Positions 45,307 to 54,540 of a stretch of 64,000 bases of DNA are shown piece after piece. How positions within the stretch are numbered: the first letter of the stretch is position 1; each line of letters begins with the position of its first letter. Where the stretch lies: NCBI RefSeq assembly GCF_013009555.1, contig NZ_CP046176.1, positions 3,255,501 to 3,319,500 of the forward strand. Reading direction: 5' to 3'. Below the pieces are notes generated by a model that had not been told where the DNA came from, did not search any database, and saw only the letters and a list, made by a program, of their open reading frames with translations. The translations under genes and the position numbers were made by a program. The DNA is from Phocaeicola dorei (lineage in GTDB: Bacteria > Bacteroidota > Bacteroidia > Bacteroidales > Bacteroidaceae).

Positions 45307-45347
45307 GTATATGTTTCAATAACAATCTAATCGTTTTTAATTATAGG

Positions 45348-46244
45348 TTATAACTTTTCCTTATAATGATTGGCAAACTGCATGAACAGAGTCGGAAGCC
45401 CTGTATCCTGCCCTTGCAATTGGACAAAATCAAATTCACGAAACATCACCAGGTCTTTTATATCCAATACTTTAAACTTTCCTGAATACAGTTCTTTATT
45501 AATAGACCGGATAGACAAAATCCCCATGCACTCACTATTTTCCAAAAATAATTTAATGCTTTCTGTACTCCCCAGGTGCATACGGATAGTAAGGTCCGAT
45601 AACTTTATGTTGTGTTTATGCAAAGCGGTAATCAATACATCCAATGTTCCCGAACCTCTTTCACGAAGCACAAGAGGAACTTCTTTCAATTCATCCAAAG
45701 TTATCTCATCATAATCCATCCACTTACTACGAGTATGGACGATAGCCACCAGCTCATCTTGCAGAAAAGGAGTATATTTCAAATTAGGTTGCCGGGTATT
45801 GCCCTCTACCAATGCCAAATCTATGCGATGTTCTTGCAATGCCTTTTCCACCTCAGAGGAGTTCCCGCTGAAAAGTGATAAAGACACTTGCGGAAACTTC
45901 TCGATGAAACGAGCCAGCAAGGGAGGAAGCACATATTGGGCAATTGTAGTACTGGCTCCCAAGCGTAACTCACCGGTATGCTCATTACGTAATAAGTTCA
46001 TCTCGTACTCCAAGCGTCCGTAATCTTCCAAAATTTTCTCACAATGTTCCAACAACAACCTGCCTGCATCAGTCAGCAAGATCTTGTTACCCATTCGCTC
46101 AAAAAGGCGCGTCTGGTACATCGTTTCCAATTCCTGAATATGCTTGGTTATAGCCGGCTGGCTGATAAACAGCTCCTGCGAAGCCTTTGTAAAGCTGAGA
46201 TTTTTCGCAACACTACTGAATACTCTTAACCTGAAATCAGACAT
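45348..46244 (-). CDS. LysR family transcriptional regulator
   Basis: It has 298 residues, the normal length. The N-terminal winged helix FRLRVFSSVAKNLSFTKASQ, with ELFISQPAITKHIQELE as recognition helix, is typical, and the C-terminal half is the periplasmic-binding-like effector domain (LRLGASTTIAQYVLPPLLAR). It resembles CysB/CbbR-like LysR members. It lies upstream of the YeiH exporter gene in the same direction and 12 bp after the unknown gene before it, so the three may be one unit with the exporter as target. The effector is unknown. Confidence 0.9.
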   Translation of the reverse strand: MSDFRLRVFSSVAKNLSFTKASQELFISQPAITKHIQELETMYQTRLFERMGNKILLTDAGRLLLEHCEKILEDYGRLEYEMNLLRNEHTGELRLGASTTIAQYVLPPLLARFIEKFPQVSLSLFSGNSSEVEKALQEHRIDLALVEGNTRQPNLKYTPFLQDELVAIVHTRSKWMDYDEITLDELKEVPLVLRERGSGTLDVLITALHKHNIKLSDLTIRMHLGSTESIKLFLENSECMGILSIRSINKELYSGKFKVLDIKDLVMFREFDFVQLQGQDTGLPTLFMQFANHYKEKL

Positions 46245-46256
46245 GTTTTTTAATGA

Positions 46257-46838
46257 TTATAGTTCGTCTGCTTTAATTCCTAACGACTGTAAAACTGCGA
46301 ATCCAAACATCTCCCACTGATAAGCCACTTCACAGGCTGGAGGATTCATGCCGAATACTGTCATTTTTTCTTTTCCGTCCACCTTATTTAATATAGCAGG
46401 AACTTTATCCCCATATTCTTCTTCGGCAGGGACAATAATTACCCGTTTCACCTCTTTTGCATCAACCACCACTCTCAAAGACTCTAGAAACAACTCTTCG
46501 CGACTAGCCATATCCGACGGTTCGAAAGAATAAAGTGCAAACTCTCCCAACTGGCTTTTGAAAGCCACGTTATTTAATTCCTTTTCCAAATCCGACGGCT
46601 GAAAAGCATCCATTTTCTTACTTTCCTCGTCATAAATAAATAATACCTGAACTGCATTCTCCCCCAAGGGTATTCCACTATCCAGTGACAGACATTCCAA
46701 CAACACCGGCAAATCCGCTTTCGGCAACTTACGCCCCACCACGTCACCAAAATGTTTGGATAAATCACCCGCCACCCTATCTACATAGGCTACATCCACC
46801 AGAATTACAGTATCTGCAAACTTTATTTCATTTGTCAT
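46257..46838 (-). CDS. Cytoplasmic protein of unknown function (DUF6621-like)
   Basis: The protein has 193 residues, without signal peptide or membrane helix. It looks like an alpha/beta protein: strands ADTVILVDVAYVD, VQVLFIYDEE, GEFALYSFE and VKRVIIVPAEEEYG alternate with helices. I think the family carries the label DUF6621 in Bacteroides, from memory. It is 12 bp upstream of the LysR gene and probably cotranscribed with it, so it may belong to the same regulon, but no function can be assigned. Confidence 0.68.
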   Translation of the reverse strand: MTNEIKFADTVILVDVAYVDRVAGDLSKHFGDVVGRKLPKADLPVLLECLSLDSGIPLGENAVQVLFIYDEESKKMDAFQPSDLEKELNNVAFKSQLGEFALYSFEPSDMASREELFLESLRVVVDAKEVKRVIIVPAEEEYGDKVPAILNKVDGKEKMTVFGMNPPACEVAYQWEMFGFAVLQSLGIKADEL

Positions 46839-47011
46839 CTCGTTTTCATTTTATGATTTCGATGCTAAGATAGCAATTATCATCTGCCTGCAAAAAGAGT
46901 TATCTGCCTTTTTGTGTACAATTCGGACTTTTTTTCATTTAAAAGCCGGAAAGCCTGTCATTTTGTCTTCTTATTTTACTTCATTAGCTTTCTTTTTCTT
47001 TTTGGCAAACT

Positions 47012-47029
47012 ATTTGACGATTATCAAAT
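47012..47029. promoter_or_regulatory. Dyad ATTTGA-N6-TCAAAT upstream of clpB
   Basis: Perfect six-base arms lie about 85 bp before the clpB ATG. A short stem CACTG/CAGTG follows (47043-47059). It could be an operator or part of the leader; no CIRCE element is seen. Confidence 0.35.
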
Positions 47030-47112
47030 GAAATCGCAAAAGCCACTGAACAAAGCAGTGACAGTTACGTTTTCAATAGGTATTTGAATAATATTTAGAA
47101 AGGAGATACAAT

Positions 47113-49701
47113 ATGAATTTTAACAACTTCACAATTAAATCACAGGAGGCAGTGCAACAAGCGGTGAACGTAACTCAAGCCCGCGGACAGCAAGCTATCG
47201 AGCCTGTGCATCTGTTGGCCGGAGTACTGAAAGTAGGTGAAAACGTCACCAACTTCATTTTCCAGAAATTGGGAATGAACGCCCAGCAGATCGCATTGGT
47301 CATCGACAAGCAAATTGACTCGCTGCCTAAGGTTTCGGGAGGAGAACCTTACCTTAGCCGTGAAAGCAACGAGATATTACAAAGAGCCGTACAGTATTCC
47401 AAAGAGATGGGTGACGAATTCGTTTCACTGGAAGCTATTATCCTGGCCTTATTGAATGTAAAGAGTACTGTCGCTACCATATTGAAAGACGCGGGAATGA
47501 CAGACAAAGAGCTGCGCTCCGCCATAGCAGAACTACGTAAAGGTGAAAAAGTAACTTCACAATCCAGTGAAGACACTTATCAATCCTTAAGCAAATATGC
47601 CATTAATTTGAATGAGGCTGCCCGCAGCGGAAAACTTGATCCGGTTATCGGGCGTGATGAAGAAATACGTAGAGTATTACAAATATTAAGCCGCCGTACC
47701 AAGAATAATCCGATTTTAATTGGTGAGCCGGGTACTGGTAAGACCGCCATTGTTGAAGGTTTGGCACACCGTATCATCCGAGGTGATGTACCCGACAATT
47801 TGAAGAACAAACAAATCTTCTCATTGGATATGGGCGCACTGGTTGCTGGAGCCAAATACAAAGGTGAATTTGAGGAACGTCTGAAATCTGTTGTCAATGA
47901 AGTGGTCAAAGCCGAAGGCAGCATCATCCTGTTTATCGATGAAATCCATACCTTGGTCGGAGCCGGTAAAGGTGAAGGTGCCATGGATGCCGCCAATATA
48001 TTGAAACCCGCCTTGGCCCGTGGTGAGCTCCGCAGCATCGGAGCCACTACTTTGGACGAATATCAGAAATACTTCGAAAAGGACAAGGCATTGGAACGCC
48101 GGTTCCAAACTGTTATGGTAGCCGAACCGGACACGCTGAGCACCATCTCTATTCTTCGTGGATTGAAAGAACGTTACGAAAACCATCACAAGGTACGTAT
48201 CAAAGATGAAGCCATCATTGCCGCTGTAGAATTGAGTAACCGGTACATTACCGAACGTTTCCTTCCGGACAAGGCTATTGATCTGATGGATGAAGCTGCT
48301 GCCAAATTGCGTATGGAACGTGACTCTGTGCCTGAAGAACTAGATGAAATCTCACGTCACCTGAAACAACTGGAAATTGAACGTGAGGCCATCAAACGTG
48401 AAAAAGACGAGTCCAAATTACAACAGCTGAATAAAGAGATTGCCGAACTGAAAGAACAGGAAACCTCTTACAAAGCCAAATGGCAGAGTGAAAAGGAACT
48501 GGTCAACAAGATTCAGCAAAACAAGCAGGAAATAGAACAATTGAAATTTGAAGCCGAGAAAGCGGAACGTGAGGGAGATTACGGTAAAGTGGCCGAAATC
48601 CGTTATGGAAAATTACAGGCTTTAGAGAACGAGATTAAGGATATCCAAGAAGACCTGAAACACAAGCAGGGTGACAGTGCCATGATAAAGGAAGAAGTTA
48701 CCGCTGAGGACATTGCCGATGTTGTTTCACGGTGGACAGGGATACCTGTTAACAAGATGCTGCAAAGCGAACGTGACAAATTGCTTCATCTGGAGCAAGA
48801 ATTACATTTGCGTGTGGTAGGTCAGGATGAAGCCATAGCAGCCGTATCCGATGCCGTACGCCGTAGCCGTGCCGGATTACAGGATCCGAAACGTCCGATA
48901 GGTTCATTCATCTTCCTGGGTACTACCGGTGTAGGTAAGACAGAACTTGCCAAAGCATTGGCCGACTACCTGTTTGATGACGAGAGTCTGATGACGCGTA
49001 TCGACATGAGCGAATACCAGGAGAAACACTCTGTATCTCGCCTGATCGGAGCGCCTCCCGGATACGTAGGTTACGATGAAGGCGGTCAGTTAACAGAAGC
49101 CGTCCGACGCAAACCATACTCTGTGGTATTATTTGATGAAATAGAAAAAGCACATCCCGATGTGTTCAATATTCTGCTGCAAGTTTTGGACGACGGACGT
49201 CTGACTGACAACAAGGGACGTACGGTAAACTTCAAGAATACGATTATCATCATGACTTCCAACCTGGGCAGCGCATACATTCAAAGCCAGTTCGAAAAGA
49301 TTAATGACGAGAATCGCGAAGTGGTGATTGAAGAGACGAAGAAAGAGGTAATGTCCATGTTGAAAAAAACGATACGACCGGAGTTTCTGAACCGTATAGA
49401 TGAAACAATTATGTTCTTGCCTTTGAACAGAGAAGAGATAGAACAGATTGTGATGTTACAAATCAACGGTATCAAGAATATGCTGGCCGGCAACGGCATT
49501 ACTTTGGAAATGACCGATGAGGCCGTCCGTTTCATTGCCAGCACAGGCTATGATCCCGAATTCGGCGCCCGTCCTGTGAAACGTGCCATCCAGCGCTATT
49601 TGCTGAATGATTTGTCCAAAAAACTATTGTCACAGGAAGTAGACCGAAGCAAACCGATTATCGTAGAAACAGCTGGTGACGGATTAAAATTCCGCAACTA
49701 G
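47113..49701 (+). CDS. clpB: ATP-dependent chaperone ClpB
   Basis: ClpB is the cytoplasmic disaggregase that works with DnaK to resolve protein aggregates after heat stress. The protein has 862 residues with all parts: Clp-N domain (1-145), first AAA module with Walker [10 protein letters not shown] (about 203), the long coiled-coil middle domain (about 400-530, rich in Glu/Lys, e.g. [20 protein letters not shown]), and second AAA module with Walker [10 protein letters not shown] (about 602). Walker B motifs LFIDEIHT and VLFDEIEK are present. AAAGGAGA lies eight bases before the ATG, one of few clear Shine-Dalgarno sequences in this window. There is no ClpP-binding loop. Confidence 0.97.
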   Translation: MNFNNFTIKSQEAVQQAVNVTQARGQQAIEPVHLLAGVLKVGENVTNFIFQKLGMNAQQIALVIDKQIDSLPKVSGGEPYLSRESNEILQRAVQYSKEMGDEFVSLEAIILALLNVKSTVATILKDAGMTDKELRSAIAELRKGEKVTSQSSEDTYQSLSKYAINLNEAARSGKLDPVIGRDEEIRRVLQILSRRTKNNPILIGEPGTGKTAIVEGLAHRIIRGDVPDNLKNKQIFSLDMGALVAGAKYKGEFEERLKSVVNEVVKAEGSIILFIDEIHTLVGAGKGEGAMDAANILKPALARGELRSIGATTLDEYQKYFEKDKALERRFQTVMVAEPDTLSTISILRGLKERYENHHKVRIKDEAIIAAVELSNRYITERFLPDKAIDLMDEAAAKLRMERDSVPEELDEISRHLKQLEIEREAIKREKDESKLQQLNKEIAELKEQETSYKAKWQSEKELVNKIQQNKQEIEQLKFEAEKAEREGDYGKVAEIRYGKLQALENEIKDIQEDLKHKQGDSAMIKEEVTAEDIADVVSRWTGIPVNKMLQSERDKLLHLEQELHLRVVGQDEAIAAVSDAVRRSRAGLQDPKRPIGSFIFLGTTGVGKTELAKALADYLFDDESLMTRIDMSEYQEKHSVSRLIGAPPGYVGYDEGGQLTEAVRRKPYSVVLFDEIEKAHPDVFNILLQVLDDGRLTDNKGRTVNFKNTIIIMTSNLGSAYIQSQFEKINDENREVVIEETKKEVMSMLKKTIRPEFLNRIDETIMFLPLNREEIEQIVMLQINGIKNMLAGNGITLEMTDEAVRFIASTGYDPEFGARPVKRAIQRYLLNDLSKKLLSQEVDRSKPIIVETAGDGLKFRN

Positions 49702-49716
49702 AATGTTACAAACAGC

Positions 49717-49744
49717 CAGGAAAGATAAGATCTTATCTTTCCTG
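49717..49744. terminator. Perfect 28-bp palindrome after clpB
   Basis: The sequence from CAGGAAAGATAAGA to its complement is a continuous palindrome with no loop bases, 15 bp after the stop. There is no T-run after it, so it may stop RNA decay rather than transcription, or need a second signal. Confidence 0.5.
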
Positions 49745-49772
49745 AGTAAAGGGGGGCTCATCACTTGTAAGA

Positions 49773-49970
49773 TATACAATCTTCCACCTGCAACATTACT
49801 AATCTTACAGCCCACGCATTAGTAACGTGTCACCCCACACGTTACTAACTTTCCGGCATGCACATTACTAACCTCTCAAACGTCCTGTTCTTTTCTGAAA
49901 AGAACAAGGTCTTTAAAAAAAAGAACAAGACGTTTTCATTGAAAGAACAAGAGCTTTTTAAAATTTGACC
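49773..49970. repeat. Degenerate tandem array, period 21-23 bp
   Basis: Five units of exactly 23 bp start at 49773, 49796, 49819, 49842 and 49865; four begin TTACTAA or TTAGTAA and all carry a C-rich second half. The array goes on with AAGAACAAG units at 49900, 49921 and 49943. Bases 49918-49935 are identical to 18486-18503 (inverted). Confidence 0.65.
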
Positions 49971-50066
49971 TGTTGTTTTTTCCATAATGGCATCTACATG
50001 CCGAAACTCCTTATTTTTCCTTCAGATCTTTCAGCTACTCCGCAAACACCCTGCCCGCCGACATTC

Positions 50067-50102
50067 CGGCTGAAAGATATACATCGCGAAATGTTTCAGC
50101 CG
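50067..50102. repeat. Inverted repeat CGGCTGAAA / TTTCAGCCG
   Basis: Arms at 50067-50075 and 50094-50102 with an 18-base loop. Part of a region where the GGCTGAA/TTCAGCC sequence recurs. Confidence 0.5.
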
Positions 50103-50152
50103 AAAAATATCCTTCAAGAAAAACGATTCCCTGAAAATCAGAGAAACACCGA

Positions 50153-50212
50153 TTCGGCTGAAGGATTCCAATCCCCGACTGAAGCATTCCCGAACCCAAT
50201 CCTTCAGCCGAA
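50153..50212. repeat. Inverted repeat TTCGGCTGAAGGATT / AATCCTTCAGCCGAA
   Basis: A perfect 15-bp pair (50153-50167 and 50198-50212) around a 30-base loop. The loop contains a half-site CTGAAGCATT. Further TGAAGGATTTGAAGGATTT follows at about 50244-50262. Confidence 0.65.
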
Positions 50213-50355
50213 ATGCCCACGAACAAGGCGTTTGCGGGAAGTCTGAAGGATTTGAAGGATTTTTCAGGGTATCCTTTATAGAGCACGATCTATGATCATA
50301 TTCCACTGAAAGAAGTAAGATATCCTACTTCTTTTACCAATAATGCCGATGAACA

Positions 50356-50397
50356 AAAAGCCCGTCAAGCAGATTGTAAACTGCTTGACGGGCTTTT
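50356..50397. terminator. Strong terminator after the DUF5606 gene
   Basis: AAAAGCCCGTCAAGCAG (50356-50372) pairs perfectly with CTGCTTGACGGGCTTTT (50381-50397), 17 bp, around an eight-base loop. It lies 20 bp after the DUF5606 stop and may also stop transcription from the other side. Confidence 0.9.
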
Positions 50398-50416
50398 CCC
50401 CTTCGCTTTATTTCAA

Positions 50417-50857
50417 TTATTCAGCAGCAGCTTCTTCCACTTTGTCGACAGATTCTGCCGGAGCTTCTACAAATTCAGTAATACCATTGTTTACCAAAAT
50501 ATTGTACCATGAAATCAGTTTCTTGATATCCCCGTTATGAACACGGTCACGATCATAATTTGGCAAAATTTCTGCAAAATAAGCATGCAACTCATCGGCT
50601 GATGCTTTTTTATAATTGATAGAAGCAACCGCTCCATTCTCTTTCTTCTTTACCGCTTCCAGCACTTCGCTCAAAGGCACTTCTTCCGCATCTGTGTACA
50701 TAGCAATATCCGCCAATGAGATAACTTTGTCATGAGCATAAGCAGGAACTCTTTTCTTAGCTGCGTCAACTGTTTCTACAATCAACATGTTCTTTCCTTG
50801 AGAAATCAATTTATATAATCCCGGTTTGCCCGCGATTGATAAAATGGTCTTTAACAT
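50417..50857 (-). CDS. DUF5606 domain protein
   Basis: The protein has 146 residues. The N-terminal LKTILSIAGKPGLYKLISQG followed by DKVISLADIAMYTDAEEVPL is the DUF5606 family, conserved in Bacteroidetes and of unknown function. The domain may be small and SH3-like near the N-terminus; the C-terminal tail is acidic (VDKVEEAAAE). It lies 66 bp downstream of coaE in the same direction and may be the last gene of the nusB operon. Confidence 0.85.
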   Translation of the reverse strand: MLKTILSIAGKPGLYKLISQGKNMLIVETVDAAKKRVPAYAHDKVISLADIAMYTDAEEVPLSEVLEAVKKKENGAVASINYKKASADELHAYFAEILPNYDRDRVHNGDIKKLISWYNILVNNGITEFVEAPAESVDKVEEAAAE

Positions 50858-50923
50858 ACTATTCTATTTTATATTTATGGTTTGAGGAAACAAAAGTACA
50901 ATTCACCAATGAAACTCCCAAAT

Positions 50924-51520
50924 TTATAGTATGAATTTTTCGGTTTTTAATTGTTCTACTATTCTGTTCAACTGGGGTATGAGCAATTGCACCCCGTCAT
51001 TCACCACCGTGAAATCGGCCCGCCGACGCTTTTCTTCATCATCCATCTGGGCAGCAATACGTGCCCGGACTTGTTCCTCGCTGGCTCCGTCACGATACAT
51101 GGCACGCTGTATACGCAGTTCTACAGGTGCATAGACCATTATTACCGCATCTACCGTATCCTGAAAACCAGCCTCATACAAAATAGCCGATTCCATACCC
51201 ACTATCTCACACTTTTCCTGACGTTCCACCCATACGGTAAAATCTTTCCGTACCCGGGGATGGATAATGGAATTGATTTGGAGCACATGCGCCGGATCGG
51301 AAAACAGATAGGAAGCCAACAACGGCTTGTTTAACAGACCATCCTTATAAACATCCTCACCTAACAAAGCGATCAGTTCCCCACGAATTCCGGCATCAGA
51401 AGCAGTGAGACGTTTCGCTTCATTATCCGCATTATACACAGGGATATGCATATTCTCCAACAAATGGGAAATGTATGATTTTCCACTGCCGATGCCACCG
51501 GTAACCGCTATCTTAATCAT
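50924..51520 (-). CDS. coaE: Dephospho-CoA kinase
   Basis: It carries out the last step of coenzyme A synthesis, phosphorylating the 3'-hydroxyl of dephospho-CoA. The protein has 198 residues; the P-loop is GGIGSGKS at residues 8-15, and MESAILYEAGFQDTVDAVIMV and QRAMYRDGASEEQVRARI (lid region) follow. The start overlaps the end of the ybbR-like gene by 8 bases, so the two are coupled. Confidence 0.95.
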   Translation of the reverse strand: MIKIAVTGGIGSGKSYISHLLENMHIPVYNADNEAKRLTASDAGIRGELIALLGEDVYKDGLLNKPLLASYLFSDPAHVLQINSIIHPRVRKDFTVWVERQEKCEIVGMESAILYEAGFQDTVDAVIMVYAPVELRIQRAMYRDGASEEQVRARIAAQMDDEEKRRRADFTVVNDGVQLLIPQLNRIVEQLKTEKFIL

Positions 51521-52526
51521 TGAATTTAATTCGTTGTTCTATCAAATAATCCACCTCTTTGGGATTCAAACGAACATGGTTCACATATCGGGGGATGGAT
51601 TTGAGATTGACCGGACACTTCTCCCCCTTATTGTTCAACAAAGACTCATAAGTCACCCCGATAAAGAAATCCTCGGAAGTGATGGACTTGAAATGACTCA
51701 GACCTACCTGAAAAGTCACCTGAACCTTGGAAGGAAAAGTACGAAGTACCTTGTCGGGCGGAAAATTGATGCCACGTATAGGCACCTCCACACTTTTCTC
51801 AGCGTAGATATCTACCAATAAAGTCACATCATCAAAAGAGGGAATAAATTTCGCTCCGCGTACATCGGCCAGATTCACCCTACGACGAATGGTATCTGCC
51901 ACATCTTCAAAATTCAATGCCTGTGTATAAGCAGCCGTGATGGTATCCAAAATCTCCTGAGGAGCATAAACCATCACTGAATCCGGCGAGTAAATGATAT
52001 CCGAGATATAATACTGGCGGTCTAAAGCCACCTTGCCTTGTAACTTCACGGGCACCTTCTTTGCCTTCCCTTTCGTATAAATAAACTCCACAGTATCCGG
52101 CCGTATGGTCAGCAATTTGGTTGTCTGATTCAACTGGACCGAAATCTTTTTCATTAAAGCTGAAACCGGAATCCGGACACGGCTCCCTTTATCCTCATAG
52201 TCCTTGAAGTCCACAACAATGGGATAAAATGTCTGCCCCAGCATATAGTTAGCCAATACAGTCCCCCTGTCTTTCACGCCAATACGCAGTTCATCAGGAA
52301 GTTCGGAGGTCAACACCACATCACTAGGTACATTCTTCAACCGTAACGGAATGGAAAATTCCGTTTCATAGTCATCATTTAACACCTGAAGCAACCAAAA
52401 GCAGAAAGATACAAATACAAAAAACAAGAAAATCAGGAACTCCCTGCTATTACGGCTAAGCAGGAAGCTTCTGATTCTCTCTAAAGTCTTTAAATAGTAA
52501 ATACGTATGTTCCTTTTGTCGAACAT
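51513..52526 (-). CDS. YbbR-like domain protein
   Basis: The protein has 337 residues: a cytoplasmic N-terminus, one membrane helix (about 30-50, LIFLFFVFVSFCFWLLQVL), then repeated beta-rich YbbR-like units outside the membrane (IPLRLKNVPSDVVL, VPVKLQGKVALDRQYYI, VPIRGINFPPDKVLRTF). In Firmicutes YbbR (CdaR) regulates the diadenylate cyclase CdaA; in Bacteroidetes the gene sits with yajC and coaE and no such role is shown. It is 13 bp after yajC. Confidence 0.85.
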   Translation of the reverse strand: MFDKRNIRIYYLKTLERIRSFLLSRNSREFLIFLFFVFVSFCFWLLQVLNDDYETEFSIPLRLKNVPSDVVLTSELPDELRIGVKDRGTVLANYMLGQTFYPIVVDFKDYEDKGSRVRIPVSALMKKISVQLNQTTKLLTIRPDTVEFIYTKGKAKKVPVKLQGKVALDRQYYISDIIYSPDSVMVYAPQEILDTITAAYTQALNFEDVADTIRRRVNLADVRGAKFIPSFDDVTLLVDIYAEKSVEVPIRGINFPPDKVLRTFPSKVQVTFQVGLSHFKSITSEDFFIGVTYESLLNNKGEKCPVNLKSIPRYVNHVRLNPKEVDYLIEQRIKFND

Positions 52527-52539
52527 GTTATCATGTCAT

Positions 52540-52854
52540 TTACTTTGCCTGTTGTTGGTTGGATGCAGCATTAGCGAAGATAGAATTTCTATCAATTTTA
52601 ATCTTAACGCCTGATGCAATTTCCAAAACAACTGTATTATCTTCTATTTCTTTTATCTTTCCGTATATACCACCTGCAGTAATCACTTCTTGACCCACTT
52701 CCAAATTCTTGCGGAAATTAGCAATCTCTTTCTGTTTTTTATTCTGAGGACGAATCATGAAGAAATACATAATAGCGAAAATGGCTACCATCATAATCAG
52801 GAAAGAGTAATCTCCACCACCCCCTGCCTGCAGAAATACAAATAATAAGTTCAT
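52540..52854 (-). CDS. yajC: Preprotein translocase subunit YajC
   Basis: The protein has 104 residues: one membrane helix (about 16-34, YSFLIMMVAIFAIMYFFMIR) followed by the family motif RPQNKKQKEIANFRKNLEVG and QEVITAGGIYGKI. It associates with SecDF at the Sec translocon. It is the second gene of the nusB operon. Confidence 0.95.
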   Translation of the reverse strand: MNLLFVFLQAGGGGDYSFLIMMVAIFAIMYFFMIRPQNKKQKEIANFRKNLEVGQEVITAGGIYGKIKEIEDNTVVLEIASGVKIKIDRNSIFANAASNQQQAK

Positions 52855-52910
52855 ACTTTCTATGTTTTTTAGTTTATAATGCTGTTATTCTTCAATAACA
52901 AACAAAGATA

Positions 52911-53837
52911 TTAATTTTTTGTTAGCTTATTCTCTTTTTTCAATGAATTAACGATTCCGTCCAAAGTTCCGTTAATAAAGCCACCGCTTTTCGGGGTGCT
53001 GTACAGTTTGGCTATTTCTACGTACTCATTCAGTGATACGCTGACCGGAATATTGGGAAAACTCAGAATTTCAGCCAAAGCGATCTGCATAATAACCACA
53101 TCCATGAAAGCCACACGGTCTAAATCCCAGTTCTTTGTATTTTCGCTAATCAGATGACGATAATAATCGGCATTCAAGATAGTACGACGGAACAAACGGC
53201 GTGCGAAGTCTTGATCCTCCTCATCTTTAAATTCCGGCAACAATTCCTGTTTTGCACCATTCTTCTCATCGAAACGCTTGATGGTCTTCAACACAAAGGT
53301 ATCCACTATTTCCTTATCATCATTCCAATACAAACTTTGGTCCTCCAAAACCTGATCTAGTTCGATATTATTAAAAATAATATTTTTATATAGCTTGCGC
53401 CACAATTCACGGTCTTCCTCATACGAAGAAGTCTCACTGGCCATATATTCCTTATATATATCGCTTTCTAAGATTTTATCACATAAAGTCTTTACGAAAT
53501 CAGCTTCATTCTCCCAAGTTTTCTTCTGATTGTTCGAAAACTCCAGCAGTTGTTTGTTTACCTCCAACTGTGCAATAAAGCGGTTTTCTACAAATTTAGT
53601 GTTGGGAAACAATTCTTCCTTAGTAGGAACCAGTTTGTTTTTCGCAGCATTCAGTCGTTTGTTAGCCTGTTTAGTTACCTCTACCATTAAAAGCAGCAGA
53701 TAGTTGTATAAGTCATACGCTTTAGAAAGGCTGAAAAATAACTCTTTTTCCGCTGTATCCAAGTTTTTGCCTCCGTTCTGATAATAAGCATAGACTATCT
53801 GAACTATCTTAAGACGAATAAGAACTCTATTTATCAT
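52911..53837 (-). CDS. nusB: Transcription antitermination factor NusB
   Basis: NusB, with NusE (S10), binds boxA RNA and supports antitermination at rRNA operons. This is the long Bacteroidetes form (308 residues instead of about 140): the N-terminal half has an added helical part (VNKQLLEFSNNQKKTWENEA), and the NusB core RTILNADYYRHLISENTKNW ... MDVVIMQIALAEILSFPNIP ... VSLNEYVEIAKLYSTPKSGGF ... NGTLDGIV is in the C-terminal half. It is the first gene of the operon nusB-yajC-ybbR-coaE; a -7 element TACTTTTG lies at 53865-53872 on the minus strand. Confidence 0.92.
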   Translation of the reverse strand: MINRVLIRLKIVQIVYAYYQNGGKNLDTAEKELFFSLSKAYDLYNYLLLLMVEVTKQANKRLNAAKNKLVPTKEELFPNTKFVENRFIAQLEVNKQLLEFSNNQKKTWENEADFVKTLCDKILESDIYKEYMASETSSYEEDRELWRKLYKNIIFNNIELDQVLEDQSLYWNDDKEIVDTFVLKTIKRFDEKNGAKQELLPEFKDEEDQDFARRLFRRTILNADYYRHLISENTKNWDLDRVAFMDVVIMQIALAEILSFPNIPVSVSLNEYVEIAKLYSTPKSGGFINGTLDGIVNSLKKENKLTKN

Positions 53838-53864
53838 AATTCACATAAAATTATTAAGGAGTTG

Positions 53865-53872
53865 CAAAAGTA
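53865..53872 (-). promoter_or_regulatory. -7 element TACTTTTG of the nusB operon
   Basis: It fits TAnnTTTG on the minus strand, 28-35 bases before the nusB ATG. No clear TTTG is seen at -33. Confidence 0.45.
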
Positions 53873-54032
53873 GGTATTTTCATTGATTTTACATAACATA
53901 ATTACATTTTTTAATGTAAAATTTACATAGAGCTATCTAAATCGCTTTTTTCATCGAAGTTTATCCGCAAATTTTTTGCCCATTTAAAAAAAATGTCCAA
54001 TTTTGAAGCCGATTTATAAAGATACTTAAGTT

Positions 54033-54416
54033 ATGGAAGATTATAAAAAGAAAAGTGTAGTGGATGGTGACAAAGAAATTGTTTTTTCAAAAGCAATTAA
54101 AGCCGGCAAACGTATTTATTATTTAGATGTGAAGAAAAATCGAAAAGATGAAATGTTTTTGGCTATTACTGAAAGCAAGAAAATTGTTTCGGGAGAAGGT
54201 GATGACTCGCAAGTAAGCTTCGAAAAACATAAGATTTTTCTATATAAAGAAGATTTTGAGAAGTTCATGAACGGTTTACAACAGGCTATACAGTTTATTG
54301 CCGAAGAGCAAGGTCCTATTGAACCTCATCACACTGAAAATGAAGAACAGGAAACAACCGAAGATGCGCACAAACCGCTTAGTCCGAATGAAATTAAAAT
54401 AGATATCGATTTCTGA
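54033..54416 (+). CDS. PUR-alpha domain (DUF3276) nucleic-acid-binding protein
   Basis: The protein has 127 residues. The PUR-repeat pattern is clear: VFSKAIKAGKRIYYLDVKKNR, then EMFLAITESKK, and KHKIFLYKEDFEKFMNGLQQ. Relatives are the single-stranded DNA/RNA-binding PUR proteins, of which Borrelia BpuR is the studied bacterial example. The C-terminal tail is acidic (ENEEQETTEDAH). It is a single gene followed by a good terminator, just before rplY. Confidence 0.88.
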   Translation: MEDYKKKSVVDGDKEIVFSKAIKAGKRIYYLDVKKNRKDEMFLAITESKKIVSGEGDDSQVSFEKHKIFLYKEDFEKFMNGLQQAIQFIAEEQGPIEPHHTENEEQETTEDAHKPLSPNEIKIDIDF

Positions 54417-54427
54417 TTCCAACTGAT

Positions 54428-54464
54428 AAAGAAAGCACAATGATAAAAAAATTGTGCTTTCTTT
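54428..54464 (+). terminator. Terminator after the PUR-domain gene
   Basis: AAAGAAAGCACAAT (54428-54441) pairs with ATTGTGCTTTCTTT (54451-54464) perfectly, followed by TTGTC; loop of nine bases. Confidence 0.85.
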
Positions 54465-54511
54465 TTGTCAAGTCGGAAATAAGCAGTAATTTTGCACCGC
54501 TTTTTCAAGCT

Positions 54512-54540
54512 CATCGTGTGATATACCACATCGTGTGATG
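54512..54540 (+). repeat. Direct repeat CATCGTGTGAT in the rplY leader
   Basis: Two copies (54512-54522 and 54529-54539) are 17 bases apart. They lie after a TAATTTTG -7 element (about 54487-54494) and so probably in the transcribed leader of rplY. Confidence 0.5.

Larger units (their letters stand above)
49745..50355. other. Non-coding convergent gap after clpB
   Basis: No gene seen; open frames on both strands (for example 49965-50246 plus, 50031-50306 minus) are built from the repeats. The elements are listed separately. Confidence 0.6.

Noticed and set aside
49773..49970. Possible CRISPR array after clpB
   Set aside because: A period of 23 bp is too short for repeat plus spacer and the units are only partly conserved.
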